Positions 1 through 10,484 of a stretch of DNA of 64,000 nt are shown piece after piece. Origin of the DNA: Paenibacillus rhizovicinus (GTDB lineage: Bacteria > Bacillota > Bacilli > Paenibacillales > Paenibacillaceae). The notes beneath the pieces are model-generated. The model was not told the DNA's origin. It was given only the letters and a program-made list of their open reading frames with translations, and ran no database searches. Numbering within the stretch: the stretch's first letter is position 1; each line of letters begins with the position of its first letter. The stretch spans positions 6,188,001 through 6,252,000 of the forward strand of contig NZ_CP048286.1 in assembly GCF_010365285.1 (NCBI RefSeq), written 5' to 3'. Position numbers and translations under genes: made by a program.

Positions 1-6
1 TCCGCA

Positions 7-45
7 CCCCGCACGCGTCGGCTAACGATGCCGTGCGGGGTTTTG
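7..45 (+). terminator. Rho-independent terminator of the upstream gene
   Basis: Arms CCCCGCAC (7-14) and GTGCGGGG (33-40) pair perfectly and are followed by TTTTGTT. It closes a gene lying before the window. Confidence 0.75.
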
Positions 46-53
46 TTATGCGC

Positions 54-81
54 GGAATAAGCATGCATATTTCTCCATATC
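54..81 (+). promoter_or_regulatory. Possible forespore (SigG-type) promoter of bofC
   Basis: GGAATA (54-59) and CATATC (76-81) are 16 bp apart. They resemble the SigG/SigF pattern TGMATA, 17-18 bp, CATACTA. In B. subtilis bofC is forespore-expressed, so the position makes sense, but the match is imperfect and is an inference. Confidence 0.3.
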
Positions 82-122
82 GGGTGACAGACTAACAAAA
101 AAGGCGAATGGGGGGAACCCAT

Positions 123-800
123 ATGATAATATTCAACCTTTGGCGGAAAGTAAAACAGAAACTCAGACGCAGCAGGCGGCCGATGTGGCAGCTGGCTTCG
201 GGGCTGCTCGTGCCGGCGGCGATCCTATCCGTGGCCTTCGTCGGAGACGGCGTTGTCTCGGCTGCGGGACGAACCAATCTCGAAGCACTGCCGCAAAGTC
301 AAGCGCCGGCGCAGGACGACGGCAGCCGCAGCGTCATTGCAACGCTCTCCGACATGCGGGGCAAAGTAACCGTCAAGATTCGGCGCGTCTATATTTGCGG
401 CTCGGAATCGGAAACGATCGGCCTGCTCAGCTCGGTCGACACGCTCCGCATGATGAAACTGCATCCGGAATGGACGGCCATGCTCGATGAGCAAGGCGCG
501 GTCGTGATGGAGCAGCGGATCGACGACTTATCGGAGTCCTGCAAACGCAGCGCTTATTTCGGGATGGACAAGCTGGGGCGCTTATCGCTATTCGACGGCG
601 AGCCGAAGAAGGAGAAAGTGATGCGGACCTTCTTTCAACTGGACGTGAATTATATGGAGAGCAGCCTGCCGAAGGAGCGGATCGACGAGCTGGTCAAAGG
701 CATCCGCGTGACGGATAAGGATGCGTTCAACAGCGTATTGTCGTCGTTCGGCGATTACGCGGTGGAGCGTACGGAGAAAGTCATGAAGCGCACGTTTTAG
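123..800 (+). CDS. bofC: BofC, intercompartmental signalling factor of sporulation
   Basis: 225 aa. In B. subtilis BofC is a forespore protein that restrains the SpoIVB protease and so times pro-SigK processing in the mother cell. A basic N-terminus is followed by one hydrophobic segment (about residues 22-45), as expected for an exported protein. The C-terminal half carries the BofC pattern of an FFQLDV stretch, then ESSLPKERIDEL and KGIRVTDKD. The start at 123 is chosen because GGGGGA lies 7 bases upstream; ATG at 108, in frame, has only a weak site. It sits directly before the ruv genes, the same neighbourhood as in B. subtilis. Assignment rests on motif and context. Confidence 0.88.
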   Translation: MIIFNLWRKVKQKLRRSRRPMWQLASGLLVPAAILSVAFVGDGVVSAAGRTNLEALPQSQAPAQDDGSRSVIATLSDMRGKVTVKIRRVYICGSESETIGLLSSVDTLRMMKLHPEWTAMLDEQGAVVMEQRIDDLSESCKRSAYFGMDKLGRLSLFDGEPKKEKVMRTFFQLDVNYMESSLPKERIDELVKGIRVTDKDAFNSVLSSFGDYAVERTEKVMKRTF

Positions 801-848
801 AAGGCTGCGCATTTACTTGCTGGATATGAAATAAAACTTCGAAGAGCA

Positions 849-886
849 ATGAAGGGCGACTGCAGAAGGCAGGCGTCCTTTTATTT
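849..886 (+). terminator. Terminator after bofC
   Basis: AGGGCGACTGC pairs with GCAGGCGTCCT around a five-base loop with one mismatch, followed by TTTTATTTTTC. It separates bofC from the ruv operon. Confidence 0.65.
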
Positions 887-984
887 TTCTTAGGGAGCTG
901 GCAATCTAGCTGCACAAGAGCAGATGACTGCCGTATATTTGCTGCTTGGTTCGACTTCTTCGGAAGGCGAGGAAGAAACGCGTG

Positions 985-1013
985 TTCTCATTCGTTCCAT
1001 CATTTGATATAAT
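985..1013 (+). promoter_or_regulatory. Probable SigA promoter of ruvCAB
   Basis: TTCTCA (985-990), a 17-bp spacer and a perfect TATAAT (1008-1013) lie 73 bases before ruvC. Confidence 0.5.
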
Positions 1014-1086
1014 GGGAGGAAGCCTTTTTTGGTGAACTGGAATGGCAAGGACTAATCTATCGATCGGCGTAAGGAGAGAAGCAGCA

Positions 1087-1590
1087 TTGCGAGTATTAGG
1101 AATTGACCCGGGAATCGCGATCGTAGGCTTCGGATTTATCGACAAAATCGGGAGCAAGCTCGTTCCCGTGCAATACGGATGCATTACGACGGAAGCCCGC
1201 ACGGCGCCGGAAGAGCGCCTGAAGCAGGTGTATGACTCGGCCTGCGCCTTGATGGACCGCTACAAACCGGATACGGTCGCCGTGGAGAAGCTGTTCTTTA
1301 ACCGCAACGTCACGACGGCGTTCTCGGTCGGCCAGGCGCGCGGCGTCGTTATATTGGCTGCGGCGCAGCGCGGTCTCCCCGTCGCGGAGTATACGCCGCT
1401 CCAAGTCAAACAAGCCGTCGTCGGATACGGCAAAGCGGAGAAACGACAGGTGCAGGAGATGGTACGGATGTTCCTGAAGCTGAGCGCCATTCCGAAGCCG
1501 GACGACGTCGCGGACGCGCTTGCGGTGGCCATTTGCCATGCGCATTCGTCGGTTCTTACGAACAAAATAAACGAGGTGAACCGATCTTGA
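1087..1590 (+). CDS. ruvC: Crossover junction endodeoxyribonuclease RuvC
   Basis: 167 aa, the usual family length. RuvC cuts Holliday junctions made during recombinational repair, working with the RuvAB branch-migration motor. Visible acidic catalytic positions are the Asp of GIDPG near residue 7, the Glu of VEKLFF in the middle, and the Asp residues of KPDDVADALAVA near the C-terminus; the FFNRN loop is typical. The start is TTG at 1087, ten bases after AAGGAG (1071-1076). Upstream ATG 1042 is in frame but would add 15 residues not seen in the family. It overlaps ruvA by four bases (TTGA), so translation is coupled. B. subtilis lacks ruvC and uses RecU instead. Confidence 0.95.
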   Translation: MRVLGIDPGIAIVGFGFIDKIGSKLVPVQYGCITTEARTAPEERLKQVYDSACALMDRYKPDTVAVEKLFFNRNVTTAFSVGQARGVVILAAAQRGLPVAEYTPLQVKQAVVGYGKAEKRQVQEMVRMFLKLSAIPKPDDVADALAVAICHAHSSVLTNKINEVNRS

Positions 1591-2219
1591 TCGATTATGT
1601 AAGAGGCCGGGTCGTACACCTGGATACGGAATTCGTGGTCGTGGACGTCCGCGATATCGGCTACCAAATCTTTACGCCTAACCCATATGCGTTCGCCAAG
1701 AGCGATGACGTAGTTACGATTTATACGCATCATCACGTCCGGGAGGACGCGGCGCTGCTATACGGCTTCGCGAACCGAGACGAGCAGGCGATGTTCCGCA
1801 AGCTGCTGGACGTTTCCGGCATCGGACCGCGCGTTGCGCTCGGCATTCTTGCCGGCGGCAAGCCGGAGACGATTGCCGCGGCCATTCAGCAGGAGAATCT
1901 GACGTTCCTGACGAAACTGCCGGGCATCGGAAGAAAGACTGCACAGCGCATGGTGCTGGATTTGAAAGACAAGCTGGACGCGATTCCGGGCGGCTTCAGC
2001 TTCGCCGCGGCCGGCGTTGATCTTACCGATGTCGGATCGAGCTCGGCGGAAGCGGAAGGCGGCAAGGACTGGCGGGAGGCGCGCGAAGCGCTGATGGCGC
2101 TCGGCTATACGGCGGCCGAACTGGACCGCGCATGGCAAAGCATGAAACAAACGGATATTCCGAATGAGACGGTGGATGCGCTTATGAAACGGGCGCTGCA
2201 GCAATTGTTCAAAGGCTAA
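1587..2219 (+). CDS. ruvA: Holliday junction branch migration protein RuvA
   Basis: 210 aa. RuvA tetramers bind the four-way junction and load RuvB. The N-terminal OB-fold domain begins with IDYVRGRVVHLD. Two helix-hairpin-helix stretches, VSGIGPRVALGIL and LPGIGRKTAQRMVLDLKDKL, sit mid-protein. A low-complexity linker of about 30 residues precedes the C-terminal RuvB-contact domain (EALMALGYT). The start is TTG 1587 with GAGGTGA seven bases before it; the stop of ruvC lies inside this start. The gene is co-transcribed with ruvC and ruvB, with an 89-base gap to ruvB. Confidence 0.96.
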   Translation: MIDYVRGRVVHLDTEFVVVDVRDIGYQIFTPNPYAFAKSDDVVTIYTHHHVREDAALLYGFANRDEQAMFRKLLDVSGIGPRVALGILAGGKPETIAAAIQQENLTFLTKLPGIGRKTAQRMVLDLKDKLDAIPGGFSFAAAGVDLTDVGSSSAEAEGGKDWREAREALMALGYTAAELDRAWQSMKQTDIPNETVDALMKRALQQLFKG

Positions 2220-2308
2220 GTTGGAGCGGGATGCATACCCGCGCAGCGATTAAGTTCGCGGCCAGGGTCAACGAAGCCGAGTAGCAGAGTGGAGAGGGGC
2301 AAGCGTGA

Positions 2309-3364
2309 ATGGACGAGAGGATAATTTCCGCCAACCTCATGATGGAAGATCAAGCGGTGGAGCTTAGTTTACGTCCCCGTTATTTGTCCGAATATATCGG
2401 TCAGTCGCAAGTGAAAGATAATTTGAAAGTATTCATCGAGGCGGCGAAGCTGCGCAAAGAAGCGCTGGATCACGTGCTGCTGTACGGCCCGCCGGGCCTT
2501 GGCAAGACGACGCTGTCGAATATCATCGCCAATGAGCTTGGCGTCAGTCTGCGAACGACGAGCGGACCGGCTATCGAGCGGCCTGGCGATCTTGCGGCTT
2601 TGCTTACCAATCTGCAAGAAGGCGACGTATTGTTCATCGATGAGATTCATCGTTTGAACAGATCGGTCGAGGAAGTGCTTTATCCGGCGATGGAGGATTT
2701 CGCGCTGGATATCATGATCGGCAAAGGGCCGAGCGCGCGTTCCGTCCGGCTGGAGCTGCCGCCGTTCACGCTGATCGGGGCGACGACGCGGGCCGGTCTG
2801 CTGTCCGCTCCGCTGCGCGACCGCTTCGGCGTCGTCAGCCGGCTGGAGTTCTACACGGTCGACGAGTTATCGTTTATCGTGTCGCGCGCGTCCGAAATTC
2901 TCGGCGTGAGCGTGATCGGAGAAGCCGCGCAGGAAATCGCGATGCGTTCCCGGGGAACGCCGCGGATTGCGAACCGGCTGCTGAAGCGGGTACGCGATTT
3001 CGCGCAAGTCCGCGGAGACGGCATCGTAACGCATGATCTGGCGCGCTCCGCGCTGGGCCTGATTCAAGTGGATCCGCTCGGGCTCGACAGCATCGACCAC
3101 AAGATGCTGCGGGCGATGATTACGATTTACCGCGGGGGTCCTGTTGGACTCGATACGATCGCCGCAACGATCGGCGAGGAAGGGCAAACCATTGAGGACG
3201 TATACGAGCCGTATCTGATGCAAATCGGTTTTTTGCAGCGAACGCCTCGCGGCCGGATGGTAACGCCGCTCGCTTATCGGCATTTAGGACTGCCAATACC
3301 TCAAGATAACGCCGCATCCGCCGATGCGGGAGAAGCGAAGGAAGAAGGAGGCGGCTTCGTCTAA
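2309..3364 (+). CDS. ruvB: Holliday junction branch migration DNA helicase RuvB
   Basis: 351 aa AAA+ ATPase that pumps DNA through the RuvA-bound junction. Walker A is GPPGLGKTT (about residues 61-69), Walker B is LFIDEIHRL, sensor 1 is GATTRAG, the arginine finger region is PLRDRFG, and the C-terminal winged helix ends with [10 protein letters not shown]. The last 20 residues ([14 protein letters not shown]) are a low-complexity tail. The stop codon overlaps the start of the following DCC-family gene by one base, so the two are translationally coupled. Confidence 0.97.
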   Translation: MDERIISANLMMEDQAVELSLRPRYLSEYIGQSQVKDNLKVFIEAAKLRKEALDHVLLYGPPGLGKTTLSNIIANELGVSLRTTSGPAIERPGDLAALLTNLQEGDVLFIDEIHRLNRSVEEVLYPAMEDFALDIMIGKGPSARSVRLELPPFTLIGATTRAGLLSAPLRDRFGVVSRLEFYTVDELSFIVSRASEILGVSVIGEAAQEIAMRSRGTPRIANRLLKRVRDFAQVRGDGIVTHDLARSALGLIQVDPLGLDSIDHKMLRAMITIYRGGPVGLDTIAATIGEEGQTIEDVYEPYLMQIGFLQRTPRGRMVTPLAYRHLGLPIPQDNAASADAGEAKEEGGGFV

Positions 3365-3810
3365 TGGGCTCTAGAAGGAAACAAGCTGAAGAAGAGAGGC
3401 GCGAGAAGCTGATCGTGCTCTACGACGGGACCTGCAATTTATGTTTGGCCAGCGTCCGTCGTTTGAAAGAGCTGCAGTCGACCGCGATATTGCGGTTCAT
3501 TCCCGTTCAATCTCTCGAGGAAACGTATGAGACGATTCCCGAACTTTCAGCTGTAACCGAAGATCAGCTTTTGACGAAAATGCATGTCGTTGAGATGGAC
3601 GGCACCCTGCACGCAGGGGCTGCCGGAGTCGTACGTATTCTAAGAACGGTCCGAGGACTAAGATGGCTTGCGCCGCTCTATAAGGTACCCGGACTGCGCA
3701 GCGCAGCCGATTTGATGTATCGTTTCATTGCAGGAAGGCGCTATGAATGGTTCGGCAAAGCGGATGACAGCTGCCATGACGGCGCTTGCGCGCTGCCGAA
3801 AAGGGACTAA
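3364..3810 (+). CDS. DCC-family thiol-disulfide oxidoreductase-like protein (DUF393)
   Basis: 148 aa. The N-terminus carries the family signature YDGTCNLC, an Asp-Gly followed by a CxxC pair, about residues 20-27. The family is thioredoxin-like in fold; its substrate is not established. The middle holds DQLLTKMHVVEMDGTLHAGAAGVVRIL, typical of DUF393, where a predicted amphipathic stretch follows. It starts on the ruvB stop (TAATG), so it is expressed with the ruv operon; whether it has anything to do with recombination is unknown. A hairpin-rich repeat begins ten bases after its stop. Confidence 0.85.
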   Translation: MGSRRKQAEEERREKLIVLYDGTCNLCLASVRRLKELQSTAILRFIPVQSLEETYETIPELSAVTEDQLLTKMHVVEMDGTLHAGAAGVVRILRTVRGLRWLAPLYKVPGLRSAADLMYRFIAGRRYEWFGKADDSCHDGACALPKRD

Positions 3811-3819
3811 ACAGCCTGC

Positions 3820-3890
3820 GCTTACGAAGCAGTTTTGCTTTCGCAAAACTAAGCTCATGCTTACGAAGCAGTTTTGCTTCGCAAAACTTT
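3820..3890 (+). repeat. Two copies of a dispersed hairpin repeat, abutting the SD of the SpoIID-family gene
   Basis: Copies at about 3820-3850 and 3859-3888 share GCTTACGAAGCAGTTTTGC. Each folds as AGTTTTGC/GCAAAACT (3831-3838 with 3843-3850; 3870-3877 with 3881-3888), and an overlapping alternative CGAAGC/GCTTCG hairpin is possible in the second copy. The last arm ends two bases before AAGGAGG (3891-3897). A related 71-bp array stands at 45783-46016. Confidence 0.85.
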
Positions 3891-3908
3891 AAGGAGGACG
3901 ATAAAGCC

Positions 3909-6076
3909 GTGAATGGCGTAAACGTTCAGAATGACGGTGACAAGGGATCGGCCATGCGGTTATTCGCAATGCCGAAGGCAAAACGAACGATTGCGATTAT
4001 TGCGGCCGGCGTGACCGCGTTATCCATATGGACATCCAGCCCATCCGAAGGTGCAGCCGTGCCGACGCTGGATACGATTCGGGTCGGCATCTTCTTGAAT
4101 ACAAGCAAATACACCTTGAATACGGCGGTCTCGACGTTCAGCTCTTCCGGCTCGCTCAAGGTCGGTATACGTTTACCGTCCTCGGTCGTTCCGCTGTTCG
4201 CGACAAGCGCCGGCGAAATAATCCGTTTCACGATGGACGACTATAAGCCGCAGCTGTTCGAAACGACGGATTACATGACCGCGCTCAATGTCATGAAGCG
4301 GCTTAAAGCGCTCGGCGCTTCGGGCATCATGACGGCCGTCACCGATCCGCGGGGCAAGGTGTATCAGATTTCGGAAGGCTCCTATACGACCGCTGCCGAT
4401 GCCAGCGCGGCCGGCAGCAAATGGTTGAAAGACGCCACGATCGCGGGCTATGTTGGCAAAACGGCAAAAGCCGCATTAATCGGACCTCTCCATTTGGAAA
4501 CAGGAATGAAATATGCTTCCAAGAGCGAGGCTGCAGCGGCAGCCCAGAAGCTTACGGCAAAGGGCATCGAGGCGTACGCGGCGATGAAGCAGAACGGTAC
4601 AGCGTCCGGCATCTACACGGTGCTCATTGGCGCAGAGAGCGATGCGGCCGCTTTGAGCGCGGTCAAGTCGAAAGCCCTGCAGGCAGATGCAAGCTTGGCG
4701 ATGAGCCAGACGGATGCCAAATCGGCCTATATGCTCATCCGCGACGATTATACGACCGCGGAATCGGCCTCCAAGCCGCCCGTGGCGCTTTACTCCGTGC
4801 CGTTGGCCGACACGAAAGTGTGGATCGAGACGAAAGATCCTTCCGGGATCAAGCTGGCGGAACGTTACAGTCGCAGCTACCGCGGCTCGTTCGAAGTCAG
4901 CGGCATGAATAACAAGATGGCCGTCATTAACGAGGTTCCCTTCGAGCAGTATGTGTACGCCGTGGTAGGCGCGGAAATGCCGGCCTCATGGCCCGCAGAA
5001 GCGCTTAAAGCGCAAGCGGTCGCTGCACGCACGTATGCGTTGTACCAAGGATTCGGATATCAAATCGCGCATGTCGTGGATACGACGCTCAGCCAAGCAT
5101 ACGGCGGCATCGGTTCGGAGAAGCCGGCGACGATCGCGGCCGTAGATGCGACGCAGGGCCAGGTGGCCATGTATGACGGAAAAGTCATCAATACCGTCTT
5201 TTCGTCCAGCGCCGGCGGATTCACGGCAGATGCCACGGAAATCTGGGGCAGCGCCGTCGATTATCTGAAGAGCATTCAAAGTCCGGACACGTCGTCCGAG
5301 AATGGGCTGTACAAGTGGTACCGCGTCGTGCTGTCGAACAATCTAGTAGGTTATATCCGCGAGGATTTGCTAGAGGATACCGGACAGAAGTCCGTTAGCG
5401 GACAAGCCGTTCTGCGCGTGAAGGGGGACGGCACGAAGGTGCGTCCTATCCCGCTTGTGCAGGACAACGTTCAGGTCGTGGATACGGTCAACAAAGGAAC
5501 GCTCGTCGTGCAATTGGAGAAGGTCACCCAGTCCAATGAGATGAATTGGGTGCGCGGAACTTATTCTGCGGCGGATATGCTCAAGCTGACGCAAGGCAAG
5601 CTCGTCAAGGCAATCAGCGGCCCGATCCGGACGCTGTCCATCAGCAAGATGGGGCCGTCCGGCCGGCCGACCGAAATTCAAGCCAACGGCCAGGTAATCA
5701 GCGTCAAAAATCCGGATGCTTATCGAGCCGCGTTCGGGGGATTGCCAAGCACGTTGTTCAAAATCGATGAGACGGCGAAGCTGACCATTGCCGGATCCGG
5801 CGGAGCGACGAGCGATCGGCCTTCGGATAGCGGAGCGATGTACATGATCGGCGGCAATGGGAAGAATCAGGAGCTCAAAGCAGCCAACTTCTTCGTGCTG
5901 AACGGCAGCGGAGAAGTCCGGGCAGCGACGAAGGATCCGGCATTCCGTTTCGTCGGAGCAGGAAATGGCCACGGAGTCGGGCTGTCGCAGTACGGCGCGC
6001 GAGGCTTGGCAAACCTTGGGTATGACTACAAATATATTATGCAATACTACTACAAAGACGCGAAAATCGTTAAGGA

Positions 6077-6080
<4 letters not shown>
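3909..6080 (+). CDS. SpoIID/LytB-domain protein with long N-terminal extension
   Basis: 723 aa, about twice the length of classical SpoIID (about 340). SpoIID proteins are lytic transglycosylases that cut denuded glycan strands during engulfment. A hydrophobic export segment follows MPKAKRT. The N-terminal third holds alanine-rich stretches resembling SPOR-type repeats (for example [13 protein letters not shown] and [19 protein letters not shown]). The SpoIID core includes [20 protein letters not shown]; Glu356 matches the catalytic Glu. The C-terminus has [14 protein letters not shown]. The start is GTG 3909, eleven bases after AAGGAGG. It overlaps queA by four bases. The position and length fit the SpoIID/LytB proteins of Paenibacillus rather than B. 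subtilis spoIID itself. Confidence 0.85.
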
Positions 6081-8295
<2,215 letters not shown>

Positions 8296-8357
8296 GGCTG
8301 GTCGTTCCGCTGCAGCGGAACTGATCGCCCATACATCCAGAGAGAGGGGTGAATTAT

Positions 8358-8684
8358 ATGTCAGGAGCAGCATCCTTAATCCCGTTTATCCTTATGTTCG
8401 CGGTGTTTTACTTCCTATTGATCCGACCGCAGCAGCGTAAGTCCAAACAGCGCAACTCCATGCTGAGTGCAATCAAGAAGGGCGACAAGATCGTTACGAT
8501 TGGCGGCATGCATGGAACGATCGTAGAGCTTACCGACGATACGGCGGTTCTGCGCGTTAACGATTCCACCAAGATTACGTTTGATCGCAGTGCGATCAAC
8601 ACGGTCGTCTCCTCCAACGCGGCCATTCCGGCGGCGGCACCTGTAATGGTGAAGGAAGACAGAGCGGAAGATATTAAAAGCTAG
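8358..8684 (+). CDS. yajC: Preprotein translocase subunit YajC
   Basis: 108 aa. YajC is the small partner of SecDF at the Sec translocon. One N-terminal membrane helix (IPFILMFAVFYFLLIRP) is followed directly by the signature RPQQRKSKQR and a soluble domain with KKGDKIVTIGGMHGTI. ATG 8358 lies about 7 bases after GAGGGG; GTG 8349 is an in-frame alternative. It is last in the queA-tgt-yajC run and ends at a strong terminator. secD and secF are 5 kb downstream. Confidence 0.95.
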   Translation: MSGAASLIPFILMFAVFYFLLIRPQQRKSKQRNSMLSAIKKGDKIVTIGGMHGTIVELTDDTAVLRVNDSTKITFDRSAINTVVSSNAAIPAAAPVMVKEDRAEDIKS

Positions 8685-8693
8685 CGTCTTGAG

Positions 8694-8724
8694 AACGGCA
8701 GCGCGGATGCGCTGCCGTTTTTTT
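8694..8724 (+). terminator. Terminator of the queA-tgt-yajC operon
   Basis: Perfect ten-base arms ACGGCAGCGC (8695-8704) and GCGCTGCCGT (8709-8718) with a four-base loop, then seven T. Confidence 0.92.
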
Positions 8725-8752
8725 ATGGCCGATTAACGCAATTCATTCGCGA

Positions 8753-8808
8753 AAAGCAAACGACCGCTGCGAGCGGGGCCGAAGCCCGCTCATGCAGCGG
8801 TCGTTTTG
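8753..8808 (-). terminator. Bidirectional terminator, mainly for the PAP2 gene
   Basis: CGACCGCTGC (8761-8770) pairs with GCAGCGGTCG (8794-8803), extended by GAGCGGG/CCCGCTC. T-rich sequence follows on the minus strand, and TTTT on the plus strand. Confidence 0.75.
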
Positions 8809-8847
8809 TCATGCTTTTATATGGGGATAGGGATAGTGGATTGAATA

Positions 8848-9711
8848 CTACTTCGCGTCTTCGCGTAAATAGCTGACCGGCGCGGATTGGGGCACGATCG
8901 TGCCGCGGCGTTCGCGCTGCGACCATTTTATGCGGCTCAATCGCATGCCCATCGTAGAGGCGAATGTCGCGAGCGCGAGACCGCCGCACATATCGATGAG
9001 CCAGTGGATGCCGAGGTAGAAAATCGAGAAGATAATGACGACGGCACAGATGCTGCAAAACCAAGCCCAGCGTTTGATGCCCGAACGAACCGCCAGGATG
9101 GCAAGCGTCACGGAAATGGACGTATGCAAACTCGGGAAGCAGTTGTTCAATCCGGATAACGCGCGGTATTGATGCTCGAAATCAGGGAACACGTCCAACA
9201 TCAGGAACCTCACGTTCGGGTCATGGTACCAAACTTCGCTTACCGGGAAGAACAAGAAGAACGGAATCGCGATGGCATAGTTGAGCATGATGGCGTAGCA
9301 GGTCGCATAGAACATCTTCTTGTTTGGGCTTCGGTATGTATAGATACCGACCGATGCGATCAGCAGCGCCTGGAATACGACCACATAGATAAAAGCCAGA
9401 ATCGGTGTTAGCCAGGCGCTTTCGAACGTATGCTGCAAATTCGCGACGAAGTTGCCTTCGATCGATTGGAAGAAGCTTGCGAAATCATACGTGTTCTTCA
9501 TGTGATTCTCGATGCGGAGCTCATACTTGTTGCAAATCAGAATGAGAATGAGCGCAACGAAGTGAAGATTGTATTTGCGGTTAAAGAGATTCTCTTTAAC
9601 GAATAATCCGCCGATTTTGAAAGGATTTGCGGCAGCTCCATACCAGATCAGTATGATGACGGTCAGGGTCGTATACAGCGCGACCGTCGTCATGTTGTCA
9701 AACAAAGTCAT
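8848..9711 (-). CDS. PAP2-family (AUR1/inositolphosphotransferase-like) membrane protein
   Basis: 287 aa with about six hydrophobic segments. The phosphatase-type motifs C2 and C3 are visible as NNCFPSLHTS and YLGIHWLID; the His residues are the catalytic pair of the PAP2 superfamily. The arrangement resembles the PAP2_3/AUR1-like branch, which includes lipid phosphatases and phosphotransferases. The substrate is probably a lipid phosphate at the membrane, but this is inference. It is transcribed alone, against its neighbours, and interrupts the yajC to spoVB gene order seen in B. subtilis. The start follows GGGGGA by about eleven bases. Confidence 0.82.
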   Translation of the reverse strand: MTLFDNMTTVALYTTLTVIILIWYGAAANPFKIGGLFVKENLFNRKYNLHFVALILILICNKYELRIENHMKNTYDFASFFQSIEGNFVANLQHTFESAWLTPILAFIYVVVFQALLIASVGIYTYRSPNKKMFYATCYAIMLNYAIAIPFFLFFPVSEVWYHDPNVRFLMLDVFPDFEHQYRALSGLNNCFPSLHTSISVTLAILAVRSGIKRWAWFCSICAVVIIFSIFYLGIHWLIDMCGGLALATFASTMGMRLSRIKWSQRERRGTIVPQSAPVSYLREDAK

Positions 9712-9820
9712 GATACTTGATATCCCCCTAAGGTGTTACGTCGTAACGATCCGGTATAGTATAACACATTTCGCAGGGATGATTACAATTTCAAAGCTTG
9801 TTCCGCGGACCCGAGAGCGA

Positions 9821-10222
9821 TTAGGATCGCTTCGTATTGACGCCGATCATGCCGCCGAACGAGCCGCACAGCAGTGTTTCGATCAGCATGGTCAGCGTTT
9901 TGCCGCTGAAACCGGTATTACTTGCCAGGAAACTGACGAGCAGTACCAGAACGGCGTAAGCGACGCCCAGCATGCCTCCGTAATACCATCCGCGCTGACT
10001 TGAACGCCTGCCGGATACGAAGCCGCCAGCCAGCGCAGAACAGCCGTGAACGACCAGACTGTACGTCGGCAAAGCGCTTTCCTGCATGCTGCCCCATCTA
10101 AGGAGCGCCGACAAAAGCAAGGCACCCGCTGCGAGCCAGATCGAAGCATACAGAATGCCCGATAGCAGCGGCGAGGCCATATGCACTTTTGGAACGTTTT
10201 TCATCGCATTGATCGTTTTCAT
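9821..10222 (-). CDS. TIGR04086-family membrane protein (YrzE-like)
   Basis: 133 aa with four hydrophobic segments, starting at LLSGILYASIWLAAGALLLSA and ending near GSFGGMIGVNTKRS. It matches the pattern of the short TIGR04086 membrane family, represented in B. subtilis by YrzE at the same place between yajC and spoVB. The function is unknown. AGGAGG lies eleven bases before ATG, and a long AT-rich hairpin (10252-10299) sits just upstream in its leader. Confidence 0.75.
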   Translation of the reverse strand: MKTINAMKNVPKVHMASPLLSGILYASIWLAAGALLLSALLRWGSMQESALPTYSLVVHGCSALAGGFVSGRRSSQRGWYYGGMLGVAYAVLVLLVSFLASNTGFSGKTLTMLIETLLCGSFGGMIGVNTKRS

Positions 10223-10251
10223 TGTTGCATGTCCCTCCTATTCGTCTTCTT

Positions 10252-10299
10252 GAAATACAAGAAAGTATAAGTTTATTCTTATACTTGGGCTTGTATTTC
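10252..10299. promoter_or_regulatory. Long AT-rich inverted repeat upstream of the yrzE-like gene
   Basis: GAAATACAAG (10252-10261) pairs with CTTGTATTTC (10290-10299), and inside it AAGTATAAG (10263-10271) pairs with CTTATACTT (10278-10286) around a six-base loop. It lies about 17 bases before the SD of the minus-strand gene and about 185 bases before the plus-strand yetF gene. It could be an RNA hairpin or a DNA operator. Confidence 0.7.
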
Positions 10300-10484
10300 T
10301 CCGGAATGAAACGCGCCGCGCCGCCAAGATCGACGGCAGCCGTTTCACCTCGTCCCATGATTATTACAACATATGGCCAAGCCGCCGGGATTAGTACCTT
10401 CCAATAATTCGATTATTCCCCTTCGTATGACGCGGAGACCATCCGGTGACAATAGTTGTACCTTACGCAAGGAGGGCGGTTCTC

